Shown here piece by piece: positions 47,437-56,468 of a DNA stretch of 64,000 nt. Both the position numbers and the translations under genes were made by a program. The stretch covers positions 1-64,000 of the forward strand of contig JAZLAW010000019.1 of the NCBI GenBank assembly GCA_045613385.1, given 5' to 3'. The DNA is from SIG565 sp045613385. Its GTDB lineage: Bacteria > Bacillota > Clostridia > Oscillospirales > Acutalibacteraceae. Each line of letters begins with the position of its first letter. The stretch's first letter is position 1. The notes under the pieces were generated by a model. That model worked only from the letters and a program-made list of their open reading frames with translations. It was not told where the DNA came from and ran no database searches.

Positions 47437-48507
47437 ATGAAAAAAGATACTAAAGAATTTTTTGCGGCACTTAAAATTATGGAAGAAGAAAGAGGCGTTC
47501 CGCAGGTTTATCTCGCAGAAAAAATAGCAAATGCTATTGTCGTAGCGCTTCGTAAAGATTATGGCAGTAACGATAACGTAAAATGCACAATCGATCCTGA
47601 AAAAATGATTTTCAGCGTTGTGGTACGTAAAGAAGTTGTGGATGTGGTTGAAGACCCGAACTCACAGATTACACGCGATGAAGCTGTAGCTATTGATTCA
47701 CGTGCTGTTGAAAACGGCTTTGTTGAGATTAAACTTGATACCAAGCAGTTTGGCAGAATTGTAGCACAGACTGCAAAACACGTTATCCGTCAAGGTATTC
47801 GTGAAGCCGAGCGCGGACAGACTTTGGCTGAGTTCCAGAATCGTAATAAAGAACTTTTAACCGCGGTTATTCAGCGTATCGACCCCAAAACGGGTAATGC
47901 TACTGTTACTATCGGCCGTACCGAGACAATACTTCCGAAACTTGAACAGGTGCCGGGTGAAGAACTTTACGAAGGCGATCATATTAAAGTTTACGTGGTT
48001 GATGTAAAGGAAACTGAAAAGGGACCTAAAATTATGATTTCTCGCACACACTCAGGTCTTGTGCGCCGCCTTTTCGAAACAGAAGTTCCCGAAATTTTTG
48101 ATGGAACCATTGAAATCAAATCGATTTCCCGTCAGGCAGGTTCAAGGACCAAGATTGCCGTATATTCAGCAAATGAAGAAATTGACCCCGTTGGCGCTTG
48201 TATCGGTCAACGCGGTGCTCGTGTAAACACTATTGTTGAAGAGTTGAACGGTGAAAAGATTGACATTGTTAAATATAGTGATGACCCTGCAACCTTTATC
48301 GGCGAAGCACTGGCTCCCGCTAAAGTTGTATCGGTTGAGATTGACAGTGAAAATCCGAAAGCCTGTCGAGTTACCGTTCCGGATGCCCAGTTATCACTGG
48401 CTATCGGTAACAAGGGACAGAATGCCCGTTTGGCCGCTAAGCTTACCGGTTGGAAGATTGATATAAGACCCGAAAGCGGCTTCTACGGAGAAGACACAGA
48501 GGACTAA
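47437..48507 (+). CDS. nusA: Transcription termination/antitermination factor NusA
   Basis: RNA polymerase-binding factor of 356 residues: N-terminal domain (1-125), S1 domain (about 130-200, GNATVTIGRTETILP), then two KH domains (ISRTHSGLVRRLFETEVPEI..., DPVGACIGQRGARVNTIVEELNGEKIDIV, and LSLAIGNKGQNARLAAKLTGWKIDI). The acidic C-terminal repeats of proteobacterial NusA are absent, as usual in Bacillota. GGAGG lies 12 bases before the ATG at 47437 and next to a TTG at 47419. Confidence 0.97.
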   Translation: MKKDTKEFFAALKIMEEERGVPQVYLAEKIANAIVVALRKDYGSNDNVKCTIDPEKMIFSVVVRKEVVDVVEDPNSQITRDEAVAIDSRAVENGFVEIKLDTKQFGRIVAQTAKHVIRQGIREAERGQTLAEFQNRNKELLTAVIQRIDPKTGNATVTIGRTETILPKLEQVPGEELYEGDHIKVYVVDVKETEKGPKIMISRTHSGLVRRLFETEVPEIFDGTIEIKSISRQAGSRTKIAVYSANEEIDPVGACIGQRGARVNTIVEELNGEKIDIVKYSDDPATFIGEALAPAKVVSVEIDSENPKACRVTVPDAQLSLAIGNKGQNARLAAKLTGWKIDIRPESGFYGEDTED

Positions 48508-48510
48508 AAA

Positions 48511-48780
48511 ATGCAGAAGAAAAAAATTCCGATGCGAATGTGTACAGGTTGCGGAGAGATGATGCCGAAGGCAGAGTTGATACGCATAGTCAAGACTCCC
48601 GAAGGGGAAATCGCGATTGACCTGAAGGGTAAAATGAACGGTCGCGGTGCATATATATGCAAAAGTGGAGAGTGTCTCGGTAAAGCCATAAAAGCAAAAA
48701 GGCTTGAGAGAACGTTCGACTGCACAATATCACCCGAAATATACGAAACTTTAAAAAAGGATTTAATTAATGAACAGTAA
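48511..48780 (+). CDS. YlxR family protein (RnpM-type)
   Basis: An 89-residue protein of the YlxR family, whose B. subtilis member is reported to bind and modulate RNase P RNA (RnpM). RMCTGCGEMMPKAELIRIV and KMNGRGAYICKSGECLGKAIKAKRLERTF are the two conserved blocks, the first with a C-x2-C pair. It sits between nusA and ylxQ, its invariant location in Bacillota, three bases after the nusA stop. Confidence 0.95.
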   Translation: MQKKKIPMRMCTGCGEMMPKAELIRIVKTPEGEIAIDLKGKMNGRGAYICKSGECLGKAIKAKRLERTFDCTISPEIYETLKKDLINEQ

Positions 48781-49081
48781 GATACTTACACTTTTAGGAT
48801 TTGCTTCCAAAGCGGGTAAGTTATCATACGGTATGGCCGAGACTTTAGTATCTCTTAAAAAAGGCATATCGGGCATGGTAATGGCTGCCGCCGACACATC
48901 CGATAAAAGTAAAAAAGAACTTATTTTTCACGCGCAGAAATACAGTACCGAAAGTTTTATTTTTACAGACCTTACCGCCGAAGATTTAGGCAAAGCTGTA
49001 GGCAGAGCCTGTACGGTAGTTTCGGTAAACGACAAGGGTTTTGCGGATGCCATTTATAAAATCTGCAAAGAAATAATTTAA
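48770..49081 (+). CDS. Ribosomal L7Ae/L30e/S12e/Gadd45-family protein YlxQ
   Basis: A 103-residue RNA-binding protein of the L7Ae fold, likely a kink-turn binder. LLGFASKAGKLSYGMAETLVSLKKG, AADTSDKSKKEL and LGKAVGRACTVVSVNDKGFADAI are typical. It overlaps the ylxR gene by 11 bases and precedes infB. Confidence 0.93.
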   Translation: MNSKILTLLGFASKAGKLSYGMAETLVSLKKGISGMVMAAADTSDKSKKELIFHAQKYSTESFIFTDLTAEDLGKAVGRACTVVSVNDKGFADAIYKICKEII

Positions 49082-49094
49082 GGAGGAAATGCCG

Positions 49095-51560
49095 ATGATG
49101 GTAAAATACAAGGTTAGCGACATTGCTAAAGATTTTAATGTTCCAACAAAGGAAATTACCGCGCTGCTTGAAACAGCAACGGGGGAAGCTAAAAAATCCG
49201 GCTCGGCACTCAGTACAGAAGAACTGGATATTATTTTCGAGATTATGACCGAAAAGCACTCGGTTAAAAGCTTTGATGAATATTTTGAAACGGGCGAAAA
49301 GGCTCGTATTGCAGCGGCCGAACAAAGAAAAGCCGCCAAAGAAAAGAAATTGGCCGAACAGATGGCTATTCTTGAACAGTTAAAGGCTGCTGCGGAAGCT
49401 GAAAAAGCGGCAACACAGAAGCCTGAGCCCAAAAAGACTGAAGAAAAGAAAGAAGTTAAAAAGCCTGTAGAGAAAAAGGCGGAAAAGAAACCTGAAAAAG
49501 TTGTAGCAGAGCCTAAAAAGGATGATGAGCCACTCGTAGCTCCCCCTAAAAAGCAGAAGGTTGGCGGCGCGGCTCCTAACCGCGGTCCTGCCCAGATTCG
49601 CCACGTTGATACACGTACTGTACACGTTGATATGGAAAAATATAACGAAAAGTACGAGAATATTGTTCCCGCCAACACTATGCGCGACAACTATTCAAGA
49701 AAGCAAAAAATCAAACAGAAATCTCAAGATTACAAACGTCCGCAGGGCGCTAAGCGCGAGACCGAAGCTGATAAGTTAAGGCGTTTACAACTTGAAAAAA
49801 TCAAGAAAACACCTATAACCGTTACTGTTGGTGATGAAATAACTGTTGGCGAACTCGCAGCAGCTCTGAAAAAGACTGCGGCAGAAGTTATAAAAAATCT
49901 TATGAAACTCGGTATGATGGCAACCGTCAACCAGGTAATTGACTACGATACTGCAGAAATTGTAGTTACCGAAATGGGCGCTAAGATTGAGAGAGCCGTT
50001 GTTGTAACTATAGAAGAACAGATTATGGATGACAGTGAAGATACGGCAGAATCGTTAAAGCCGAGAAGTCCTGTTGTAGTTGTTATGGGACACGTTGACC
50101 ACGGTAAAACATCTCTCCTGGATGCTATTCGTAACTCTGCAGTAACCGACACAGAAGCCGGTGGTATCACACAGGCTATCGGTGCTTACAGGGTTAATTG
50201 CAAGGGACAGGATATAACCTTCCTTGATACACCCGGACACGAAGCGTTTACAGCTATGCGCCAACGCGGTGCTATGGCTACAGATATTGCAGTACTTGTT
50301 GTTGCGGCTGATGATGGTATTATGCCGCAGACAGTAGAAGCTATCAATCACGCAAAAGCGGCAGGTGTACAGATTATTGTTGCAATCAATAAAATGGATA
50401 AACCCACCGCCAACCCCGATGTTATCAAACAACAACTTACCGAGCATTCTTTGGTGCCTGAAGAATGGGGCGGCGATATCATTTGTGTTCCCGTTTCTGC
50501 AAAAACCAAGATGGGTATTGACGATTTGCTTGAAAACATTCTTCTTGTTGCTGAAATGATGGAACTTAAAGCCAATCCTGACCGTAGAGCAAGTGGTGTT
50601 GTTATTGAAGCCTACCTTGATAAAGGCCGCGGCCCGATTGCGACATTGCTCGTTCAGAAAGGCACTCTCCGCCACGGTGATATAATCGTTGCGGGTACAG
50701 CCGTTGGTAAGGTGCGCGTTATGTCAAACGAGAATGGTAAGCAGATAAAAGAAGCAGGACCATCTGTGCCTGTTGAAATTGCAGGTCTTGCTGAAACACC
50801 TGCGGCAGGCGATACGTTTGATGCAGTATCAGATGAACGCTTGGCGCGTGAACTTGTTGAACAGCGCAAACAGAAAATTAAAGAAGATATGTTCAATGCA
50901 AAGCAGAAGGTAACACTCGACAATCTCTTCGACCAGTTAAGCGAAGGCGACCTTAAGGAACTTAATATTATTGTTAAGGCAGATGTTCAGGGCTCGGTTG
51001 AAGCGGTAAGAGAAAGCTTACAAAAGCTTTCAAATTCTGAAGTTAAGGTATCGGTTATTCACGGTGCCGTTGGCGCTATAAGTGAGTCCGATGTAATGCT
51101 TGCTCAGACTTCGGGTGCTATCATTGTCGGATTTAATGTTCGCCCCGATGCCGTTGCCAAAAACTCGGCAGAACGCGAAGGCGTCGATATAAGACTCTAC
51201 CGCGTAATTTATAACTGTATTGAAGAAATTGAAGCTGCTATGAAGGGCATGTTGGCGCCGAAATACCGCGAAGTTATTCTTGGTACTGTTGAAGTTCGTG
51301 ACACCTATAAGATTTCGGGTGTAGGTACTATAGCCGGTGCTTATGTAACAAGTGGTAAGGTGACACGTGCTTGTAGCATTCGTGTTGTACGTGATGGCAT
51401 TGTTATAGCTGAAGATGCTATTGATTCTTTGCGCAGATTTAAGGATGATGTTAAAGAAGTGGCTCAAGGTTATGAATGCGGTATCGGTCTTGAAAAATTC
51501 GGAGACATTAAGGAAGGCGATGTGTTTGAAGCCTTTATTATGGAGGAATATAGAGACTAA
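49095..51560 (+). CDS. infB: Translation initiation factor IF-2
   Basis: GTPase that places fMet-tRNA on the ribosome, 821 residues. It has an N-terminal IF2_N segment (MVKYKVSDIAKDFNVPTKEI), a lysine/glutamate-rich linker (about 80-230) and a second IF2_N motif near TVGDEITVGELAAALKKT. The GTPase core carries VMGHVDHGKTSLLDAIR, DTPGHEAFTAMRQRGA and NKMDKP; the C-terminal beta-barrel and C2 domains follow. The ATG at 49095 is favoured because GGAGG is 8 bases upstream; the ATG at 49089 is too close. Confidence 0.97.
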   Translation: MMVKYKVSDIAKDFNVPTKEITALLETATGEAKKSGSALSTEELDIIFEIMTEKHSVKSFDEYFETGEKARIAAAEQRKAAKEKKLAEQMAILEQLKAAAEAEKAATQKPEPKKTEEKKEVKKPVEKKAEKKPEKVVAEPKKDDEPLVAPPKKQKVGGAAPNRGPAQIRHVDTRTVHVDMEKYNEKYENIVPANTMRDNYSRKQKIKQKSQDYKRPQGAKRETEADKLRRLQLEKIKKTPITVTVGDEITVGELAAALKKTAAEVIKNLMKLGMMATVNQVIDYDTAEIVVTEMGAKIERAVVVTIEEQIMDDSEDTAESLKPRSPVVVVMGHVDHGKTSLLDAIRNSAVTDTEAGGITQAIGAYRVNCKGQDITFLDTPGHEAFTAMRQRGAMATDIAVLVVAADDGIMPQTVEAINHAKAAGVQIIVAINKMDKPTANPDVIKQQLTEHSLVPEEWGGDIICVPVSAKTKMGIDDLLENILLVAEMMELKANPDRRASGVVIEAYLDKGRGPIATLLVQKGTLRHGDIIVAGTAVGKVRVMSNENGKQIKEAGPSVPVEIAGLAETPAAGDTFDAVSDERLARELVEQRKQKIKEDMFNAKQKVTLDNLFDQLSEGDLKELNIIVKADVQGSVEAVRESLQKLSNSEVKVSVIHGAVGAISESDVMLAQTSGAIIVGFNVRPDAVAKNSAEREGVDIRLYRVIYNCIEEIEAAMKGMLAPKYREVILGTVEVRDTYKISGVGTIAGAYVTSGKVTRACSIRVVRDGIVIAEDAIDSLRRFKDDVKEVAQGYECGIGLEKFGDIKEGDVFEAFIMEEYRD

Positions 51561-51916
51561 TGGCCGGTTATAAAATAAATAGAATTACATCCGATGTTAA
51601 GGTTATGTTATCGGATATTCTAAGAGAAGTCAAAGACCCAAGAGTAAGTAAACTTTTAAGCGTTGTAAAGGTAGATGTATCAGGCGACTTATCCTATGCG
51701 ACTGTTTATGTCAGTGCCATTGAAGGCGCAGAGAAAACAAAGGAATCGGTTAAAGCCTTAAGGGGAGCGGCGGGTTATATCCGACGCGAATTGGGTGCGA
51801 GAATGTCACTCCGAAAGGTGCCCGAGCTTAGATTTGTAGCCGATGATTCCATTGAAAAAAGCACACAGATTTCGCAGATAATTTCTTCCTTTGAAAACGA
51901 TGCCCGAAAGGACTAA
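51560..51916 (+). CDS. rbfA: Ribosome-binding factor A
   Basis: Late 30S assembly factor, 118 residues with the KH-like fold. ITSDVKVMLSDILREVKDPRVSKLLSVVKVDVSGDLSYATVYVS is the conserved N-terminal half and RRELGARMSLRKVPELRFVADDSIEKSTQI the second. Its ATG overlaps the infB stop (TAATG). Confidence 0.97.
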   Translation: MAGYKINRITSDVKVMLSDILREVKDPRVSKLLSVVKVDVSGDLSYATVYVSAIEGAEKTKESVKALRGAAGYIRRELGARMSLRKVPELRFVADDSIEKSTQISQIISSFENDARKD

Positions 51917-51922
51917 AGTCTT

Positions 51923-52918
51923 ATGGAAATGAACTGTAAAGAGTTAAATTTATCAGGTCTCTGCAAATATTTAAAGGCGCATGATGATTATATCATTTTA
52001 ACCCACATCTCTCCTGATGGAGATACTCTGGGCTCGGCATACGCCTTAGCGCTCGGACTTATATCAAAAGGAAAACGCGCATTTGTAGTTTGCAATGATG
52101 AAATCCCGAAAAAGTACGATTATTTTGTAAAGGCAGCGAATTTAAAATCTTTCGATTACAAAACTATAATTTCGGTTGACGTTGCGGATGCCAAATTATT
52201 GGGTTCGCTCTATGAGAAATACAGTGATAAGATAGAACTCAATATCGACCATCATATTTCCAATACGCATTATGCTAAAAAGCTGTATCTTGACCCGACC
52301 GCTTCTGCTACGGCGGAGTGTATATATGACATACTGAAGTATATGCATATAAAAATTACACCGCTTATGGCAACGGCGCTTTATACGGGAATTTCAACCG
52401 ATACGGGTTGTTTTAAGTACGCAAATGTGACTCCTAAAACTCACAAAACGGCGGCACAACTTTTAAAATGCGGAATTGATGCAGCCGAAATTAATCGACG
52501 TATGTTCGATACAAAATCTAAAAACCGTATTGAACTTGAAAAGATGGTGCTTGAAACGGCAGAATTCCTGTTTGATGGCAGATGCCTGATGCTGACAGTT
52601 ACCAATGATATGAAAGAAAAATCGGGTTGTGAGCCGAGCGACCTTGAAGGCGTTGCGGCTATTTCACGCTCGGTAGAAGGTGTACTGGTGGGAATTTCTG
52701 TAAAGCAGTCGGATGATGAAGATAACGAATATAAGGTATCTTTACGGACATATCCGCCGCTTGACGCATCGGCTATATGCAAAACACTTGGCGGCGGCGG
52801 TCACGTTGCCGCGGCGGGATGTACGCTTACGGGTACACTCGACCAGGTTAAAGAGCAGATAGTATCTGCAGTAGGAAAGGCTTTTGAAGAATATGACACA
52901 GGGGCTAATTCTGATTAA
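51923..52918 (+). CDS. nrnA: DHH/DHHA1 phosphoesterase, NrnA-like oligoribonuclease/pAp phosphatase
   Basis: Degrades nanoRNAs and dephosphorylates 3'-phosphoadenosine 5'-phosphate in the B. subtilis homologue. The 331-residue protein shows the manganese-site motifs THISPDGDTLGS, VDVADAKLL and NIDHHISNTHY, then the DHHA1 end motif TLGGGGHVAAAGCTL. It lies between rbfA and truB, the usual place in Bacillota. Confidence 0.95.
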   Translation: MEMNCKELNLSGLCKYLKAHDDYIILTHISPDGDTLGSAYALALGLISKGKRAFVVCNDEIPKKYDYFVKAANLKSFDYKTIISVDVADAKLLGSLYEKYSDKIELNIDHHISNTHYAKKLYLDPTASATAECIYDILKYMHIKITPLMATALYTGISTDTGCFKYANVTPKTHKTAAQLLKCGIDAAEINRRMFDTKSKNRIELEKMVLETAEFLFDGRCLMLTVTNDMKEKSGCEPSDLEGVAAISRSVEGVLVGISVKQSDDEDNEYKVSLRTYPPLDASAICKTLGGGGHVAAAGCTLTGTLDQVKEQIVSAVGKAFEEYDTGANSD

Positions 52919-53792
52919 TAAACCGGAAGGGATAACTTCCTTTTCGGTTGTTTCAAAAATCAAATGGCTTTTAAGACAAAAAAGAGTAGGACACACCGGT
53001 ACGCTTGATCCGATGGCAACCGGTGTTTTGCCCGTTTTCGTGGGTAGAGCAACTGCGCTCTCGAGCTTTTTACTAGATGCGGACAAGGTATATACTGCTA
53101 CATTTCGTTTTGGCATTACTACCGATACTGCCGATATCACGGGACAGGTGCTGAATACCCGACCTGTTAGTTTTACGGAAAAAGAGTTAGAAAACACTTT
53201 AAATGTATTTACAGGTGAAATTTCACAGATACCGCCTATGTACTCCGCAATTAAAAAAGACGGTGTTCCGCTTTATAAATTGGCGCGTGAAGGTAAGACG
53301 GTAGAAATACCTGAGCGTAGAGTCAAAATCAATTCAATCGAGCCATTGACATATTTTGAAAATAATGAGATTACAGTAAGGGTTTCTTGTTCAAAGGGTA
53401 CATATATAAGGTCGCTCTGCCGAGATATAGGTGAATTTCTCGGTTGCGGGGCAACCTTAGCAAGTCTCAGGCGCGATGAGACGTCGGGATTCACATTAAA
53501 ACAGTGCGTTAGTTTGGACGATTTAACGCGTGAGAATATAGAAAATTATATAATAAGCGAAGAAATCGCCGTAAAAAATTTACGTGAAGTAAATGTAAGT
53601 GATAAACAAGCGGTAAGATTCACAAACGGCGGTCAGTTAAGTTTTGAAAGATTAAATACTTCCTTTGATAATGACGGCGAGTTATTACGTATAAAAAATA
53701 ATGATATCCTTTTAGGCATAGGTTGTGCAGATTTGGAAAAACAATGGATATCGGTAAAATGTGTTATAAAGGCGGGGAATTCAGATGATTAA
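52884..53792 (+). CDS. truB: tRNA pseudouridine-55 synthase
   Basis: Makes pseudouridine 55 in the tRNA T-loop. 302 residues; GLILINKPEGITSFSVVSKIKW, the catalytic-aspartate motif RVGHTGTLDPMATGVLPVFVGRATAL, PPMYSAIKKDGVPLYKLAREG and SCSKGTYIRSLCRDIG are all present. Either the TTG at 52884 or the ATG at 52893 may be the start; both overlap nrnA. Confidence 0.96.
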   Translation: MKNMTQGLILINKPEGITSFSVVSKIKWLLRQKRVGHTGTLDPMATGVLPVFVGRATALSSFLLDADKVYTATFRFGITTDTADITGQVLNTRPVSFTEKELENTLNVFTGEISQIPPMYSAIKKDGVPLYKLAREGKTVEIPERRVKINSIEPLTYFENNEITVRVSCSKGTYIRSLCRDIGEFLGCGATLASLRRDETSGFTLKQCVSLDDLTRENIENYIISEEIAVKNLREVNVSDKQAVRFTNGGQLSFERLNTSFDNDGELLRIKNNDILLGIGCADLEKQWISVKCVIKAGNSDD

Positions 53793-54627
53793 AACCGCGA
53801 TAGCGTTGGGCACCTTTGACGGTGTTCATATAGGACATAAGGCGGTAATCGGTGCGGCGGTACAAAGTGGTTTTAAACCGATAGCCGTTACTTTTTCAAA
53901 ACCGCCGAAAGCATATAATGACAGTAGCATGGGCCTTATTCTAACGGTTAGCGCAAAGGATGAAAAATTGCGTGAGAGCGGCATAAAGGAAATTCATTAT
54001 TTAGATTTTCCGAGTGTCAAAGATATGTCGGCCGTAGATTTTCTCGAATTTTTAAAAAAAACATATAATCCGGCCCTTATCAGTTGCGGCTTTAATTACC
54101 GATTTGGAAAAGGCGGCGCGGGGGATAAAAACCTGCTGGAGAAATTCTGCAAAGAAAACGGGATTTCCTTAATGGCCTTGGAACCCGTTATATCGGATGG
54201 AGATATAGTTTCATCAACGCTTATAAGAGAACTTTTGCAGAACGGTAAGATAGAAAAGGCAAATAAACTTTTGGGATATGAATTTTCTCTTAAAGCTCAG
54301 ATTGTACACGGCGACAGTAGGGGCAGACAGATTGGTTTTCCTACCGCAAACCAGATTTATCCCGAAAACCTGATAAAAGTAAAATATGGCGTTTATAAAT
54401 CATCAATAACGGTAAACGGTCGGACATACAACGCGATTACTAATATTGGTTTACGTCCTACTTTTAGGACCGAAAATGTTGGACTTGAAACATACATTTT
54501 AGATTTTAACGAAGATATTTATGGATTCATAGCCGAAGTAAGTTTTAAAAACTTCATTCGTGAAGAAAGGAAATTCGATTCGGTTACAGAGCTTAAAAAT
54601 GCTATAGAAAATGATATAAAAGAATAA
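53785..54627 (+). CDS. ribF: Bifunctional riboflavin kinase / FAD synthetase
   Basis: Converts riboflavin to FMN and FMN to FAD. 280 residues: an N-terminal nucleotidyltransferase (IALGTFDGVHIGHKAVIGAA, STLIRELL) and a C-terminal riboflavin kinase domain (GDSRGRQIGFPTANQIYP, YGVYKSSITVNGRTYNAITNIGLRPTF). It overlaps truB by 8 bases and ends the operon. Its products supply flavin to the Rnf/ApbE system elsewhere in the window, but that link is only metabolic. Confidence 0.96.
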   Translation: MIKTAIALGTFDGVHIGHKAVIGAAVQSGFKPIAVTFSKPPKAYNDSSMGLILTVSAKDEKLRESGIKEIHYLDFPSVKDMSAVDFLEFLKKTYNPALISCGFNYRFGKGGAGDKNLLEKFCKENGISLMALEPVISDGDIVSSTLIRELLQNGKIEKANKLLGYEFSLKAQIVHGDSRGRQIGFPTANQIYPENLIKVKYGVYKSSITVNGRTYNAITNIGLRPTFRTENVGLETYILDFNEDIYGFIAEVSFKNFIREERKFDSVTELKNAIENDIKE

Positions 54628-54656
54628 AATCCACCGGAATTCCGGTGGATTTTTTA
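54626..54656 (+). terminator. Terminator of the rimP-ribF operon
   Basis: Twelve-bp stem AAAATCCACCGG / CCGGTGGATTTT with loop AATT and a T-run. Confidence 0.92.
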
Positions 54657-54681
54657 TGCCCCTAAACGAAACGAGGGCGAA

Positions 54682-55392
54682 TTATTGTAGTTTAAGAATT
54701 TTTACAGGGTCGGCAGATTTTCCATCTTTGACAACTTCGATATGAAGATGCATTTCATCAGCACATTCGCTCGGTACTCCCGATAATGTAGCCAGTTTTT
54801 CATTTTGCTTTACTGTGTCACCAACACTTACAGTAACATTGTCCGCAAGTCCGCAGTATTTAACGGTGATGCCGTTGCCGTGGTCAATTTCAATTATTCT
54901 GCCTAACAAAATGTCATCATAAACCTTAATTACCGTACCGCTTCCACACGATACAACATCTGTATCGGCGGCGGCCTTAATATCAAGGCCTAAATGAATC
55001 CGCATATCTCCATAGGTGGCCGAATATTGAAGTGAAACATCATCATATCTTTTCAGAACACTGCCCTTTATCGGTGCAATAAAACTTTCGGCAACCGGTT
55101 TTACAGGTGTAGTTTCTTCAGGCTCTGAATAAGGAACATCGCTTACTTCATTCTGAGCGGGGGAATCGGGTATAATGTTTTCTTCGGGTAATTTTTCGGG
55201 TACCGATGGTTCATTATATGATGGGGTGTTTTCAATATATGACTGATTATTCTCGTTGTCATCAATATTACTTAAGGTATCAAAAACAGACCATCCTGCC
55301 ACACCAACTGCTATAAGGCATACGGCGAGTATAATATAAAAATTTTTACCTGAGAAAAATTTTATTATTTTACTGTTTCTTTCATTACTCAT
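54682..55392 (-). CDS. M23 (LytM-like) membrane protein, SpoIIQ-like
   Basis: A 236-residue protein with one N-terminal membrane helix (about 19-40), a long Pro/Glu/Ser linker, and a C-terminal M23 domain (about 105-230). The YSATYGDMRIHLGLDIKA segment keeps H-x3-D, and MHLHIEVVKDG keeps H-x-H, so the zinc ligands are intact. Topology and the YSATYGD start of the domain resemble SpoIIQ, the forespore partner in engulfment; in many Clostridia SpoIIQ keeps zinc ligands. A vegetative murein hydrolase is the alternative. The start at 55392 is set by CGGAGA 7 bases upstream. Confidence 0.82.
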   Translation of the reverse strand: MSNERNSKIIKFFSGKNFYIILAVCLIAVGVAGWSVFDTLSNIDDNENNQSYIENTPSYNEPSVPEKLPEENIIPDSPAQNEVSDVPYSEPEETTPVKPVAESFIAPIKGSVLKRYDDVSLQYSATYGDMRIHLGLDIKAAADTDVVSCGSGTVIKVYDDILLGRIIEIDHGNGITVKYCGLADNVTVSVGDTVKQNEKLATLSGVPSECADEMHLHIEVVKDGKSADPVKILKLQ

Positions 55393-55439
55393 TTCTAAAT
55401 CTCCGTTCACTTGATTTCGGTACAAATATTATTGAACAA

Positions 55440-55566
55440 AAATTTTAGAAATATACTTAATTAATTAAAAAAATATTCATATTTTGGGTGTAGTATAGTA
55501 ATAGCAGAAAGGAAGCCGCAACCTTTTTGCTGACCCTTTTGGGTTTCTCCTCAAAAACCCCTATAA
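55440..55566. other. Non-coding intergenic stretch with short inverted repeats
   Basis: This 125-base stretch between the SpoIIQ-like gene and a terminator is unassigned. It contains TATAGT at 55493, the palindrome ACCC-TTTT-GGGT and a GGGTTT...AAACCC pair, but no convincing -35 box and no conserved RNA motif that I recognise. It could be a small RNA upstream of the hairpin at 55569 or the promoter region of the SpoIIQ-like gene. Confidence 0.3.
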
Positions 55567-55568
55567 AA

Positions 55569-55600
55569 GAAACACGACCATAGAAATATGGTCGTGTTTC
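55569..55600. terminator. Bidirectional hairpin with GAAA loop
   Basis: Fourteen-bp stem GAAACACGACCATA / TATGGTCGTGTTTC closed by GAAA. It lies after the stop of the small lipoprotein gene. Confidence 0.85.
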
Positions 55601-55619
55601 GCATTATTTTTATTGAATT

Positions 55620-56207
55620 TTACACAGCCGCAGATACCGCGTTATAATCGATTTCAGAATCAATTATGTTGTATCCGAAGCAAGCGGAATCGTTTTTAAC
55701 AAGTTTTGTTGTAGCAGTGCCGACCGCAACGTGTGAGTCGTGAGCATCAACATATACAAAAGAGGTAACAGTGATAAAATCCGGACCTTCTGTAATAGAA
55801 GTTATTTCGTGAGTGTAGGCGGTGTAACCGCGTGGAATAAGATATACATAACCTTGTTTTTGCGGAAGATTTACATTAATTGCATCGGTGATTTCAAGGT
55901 CGATATCGTAAATATCTTTAATAAATGCGGTAACTACATCGTTGGGAATAAAGCCGTTTTCGTTAGCATAAGAGCGAAGATTAATGGCTGCGGCATTTAC
56001 AAGAGTTTCGTTATTTGTGAAATCATCACCGTAAACGTTGTTAAGGTTGAGAAGATTCTGAATCTTTGCCTGAGCGACCATTTTAGTATCTGCAACTTCA
56101 CATATTGGAGCTACATCGGACGGATTTTCGGCTACAGGCGGCAGAATAAAACCGTTCATACATAAACAACTTACAAGAAACAAACTTAAAATTATAAAAC
56201 GTTTCAT
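55620..56207 (-). CDS. Secreted or lipid-anchored protein of unknown function
   Basis: A 195-residue protein with an N-terminal signal peptide; LFLVSC could be a lipobox, giving a lipoprotein cleaved before Cys14. The mature part has no motif I recognise; residues 45-105 look helical and the C-terminal half beta-rich. Three copies of AAAATGTAAC lie upstream on its strand, near a TATAAT box, so it may be controlled by a regulator binding direct repeats. The G-rich ribosome-binding site GGTGGGAG precedes its ATG. Confidence 0.7.
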   Translation of the reverse strand: MKRFIILSLFLVSCLCMNGFILPPVAENPSDVAPICEVADTKMVAQAKIQNLLNLNNVYGDDFTNNETLVNAAAINLRSYANENGFIPNDVVTAFIKDIYDIDLEITDAINVNLPQKQGYVYLIPRGYTAYTHEITSITEGPDFITVTSFVYVDAHDSHVAVGTATTKLVKNDSACFGYNIIDSEIDYNAVSAAV

Positions 56208-56240
56208 ATTTCTCCCACCTTTCTACAATATTATTATATC

Positions 56241-56336
56241 AGTTACATTTTAAAAAGTCTTTTCTTTTTAGTTACATTTTAATATCAATTTTGTAACCAA
56301 AACACTTACAAGATTTCAAATTTGTTACATTTTTTT
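56241..56336. repeat. Direct repeats AGTTACATTTTAA upstream of the lipoprotein gene
   Basis: AGTTACATTTTAA occurs at 56241-56253 and 56270-56282, 29 bases apart; GTTACATTTTTT recurs at 56324-56335, and an inverted GTAAC lies at 56293-56297. They sit in the 262-base gap shared by two divergent genes. Confidence 0.6.
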
Positions 56337-56406
56337 AAGCATAAGCGCATATAATAACTATTTGGTGATATTTAATAAAACTCGAACAAAAAGTATAAAA
56401 ATTTTA

Positions 56407-56435
56407 TTGAAATATGACAATATATGTGCTATAAT
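56407..56435 (+). promoter_or_regulatory. Promoter of the EF-G-like gene
   Basis: TTGAAA (56407-56412), 17-base spacer, TATAAT (56430-56435). It shows that the coding start must lie downstream, in agreement with the TTG at 56469. Confidence 0.85.
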
Positions 56436-56468
56436 TTATCCATAAACAAACTAAAGGAGTGTATCATC

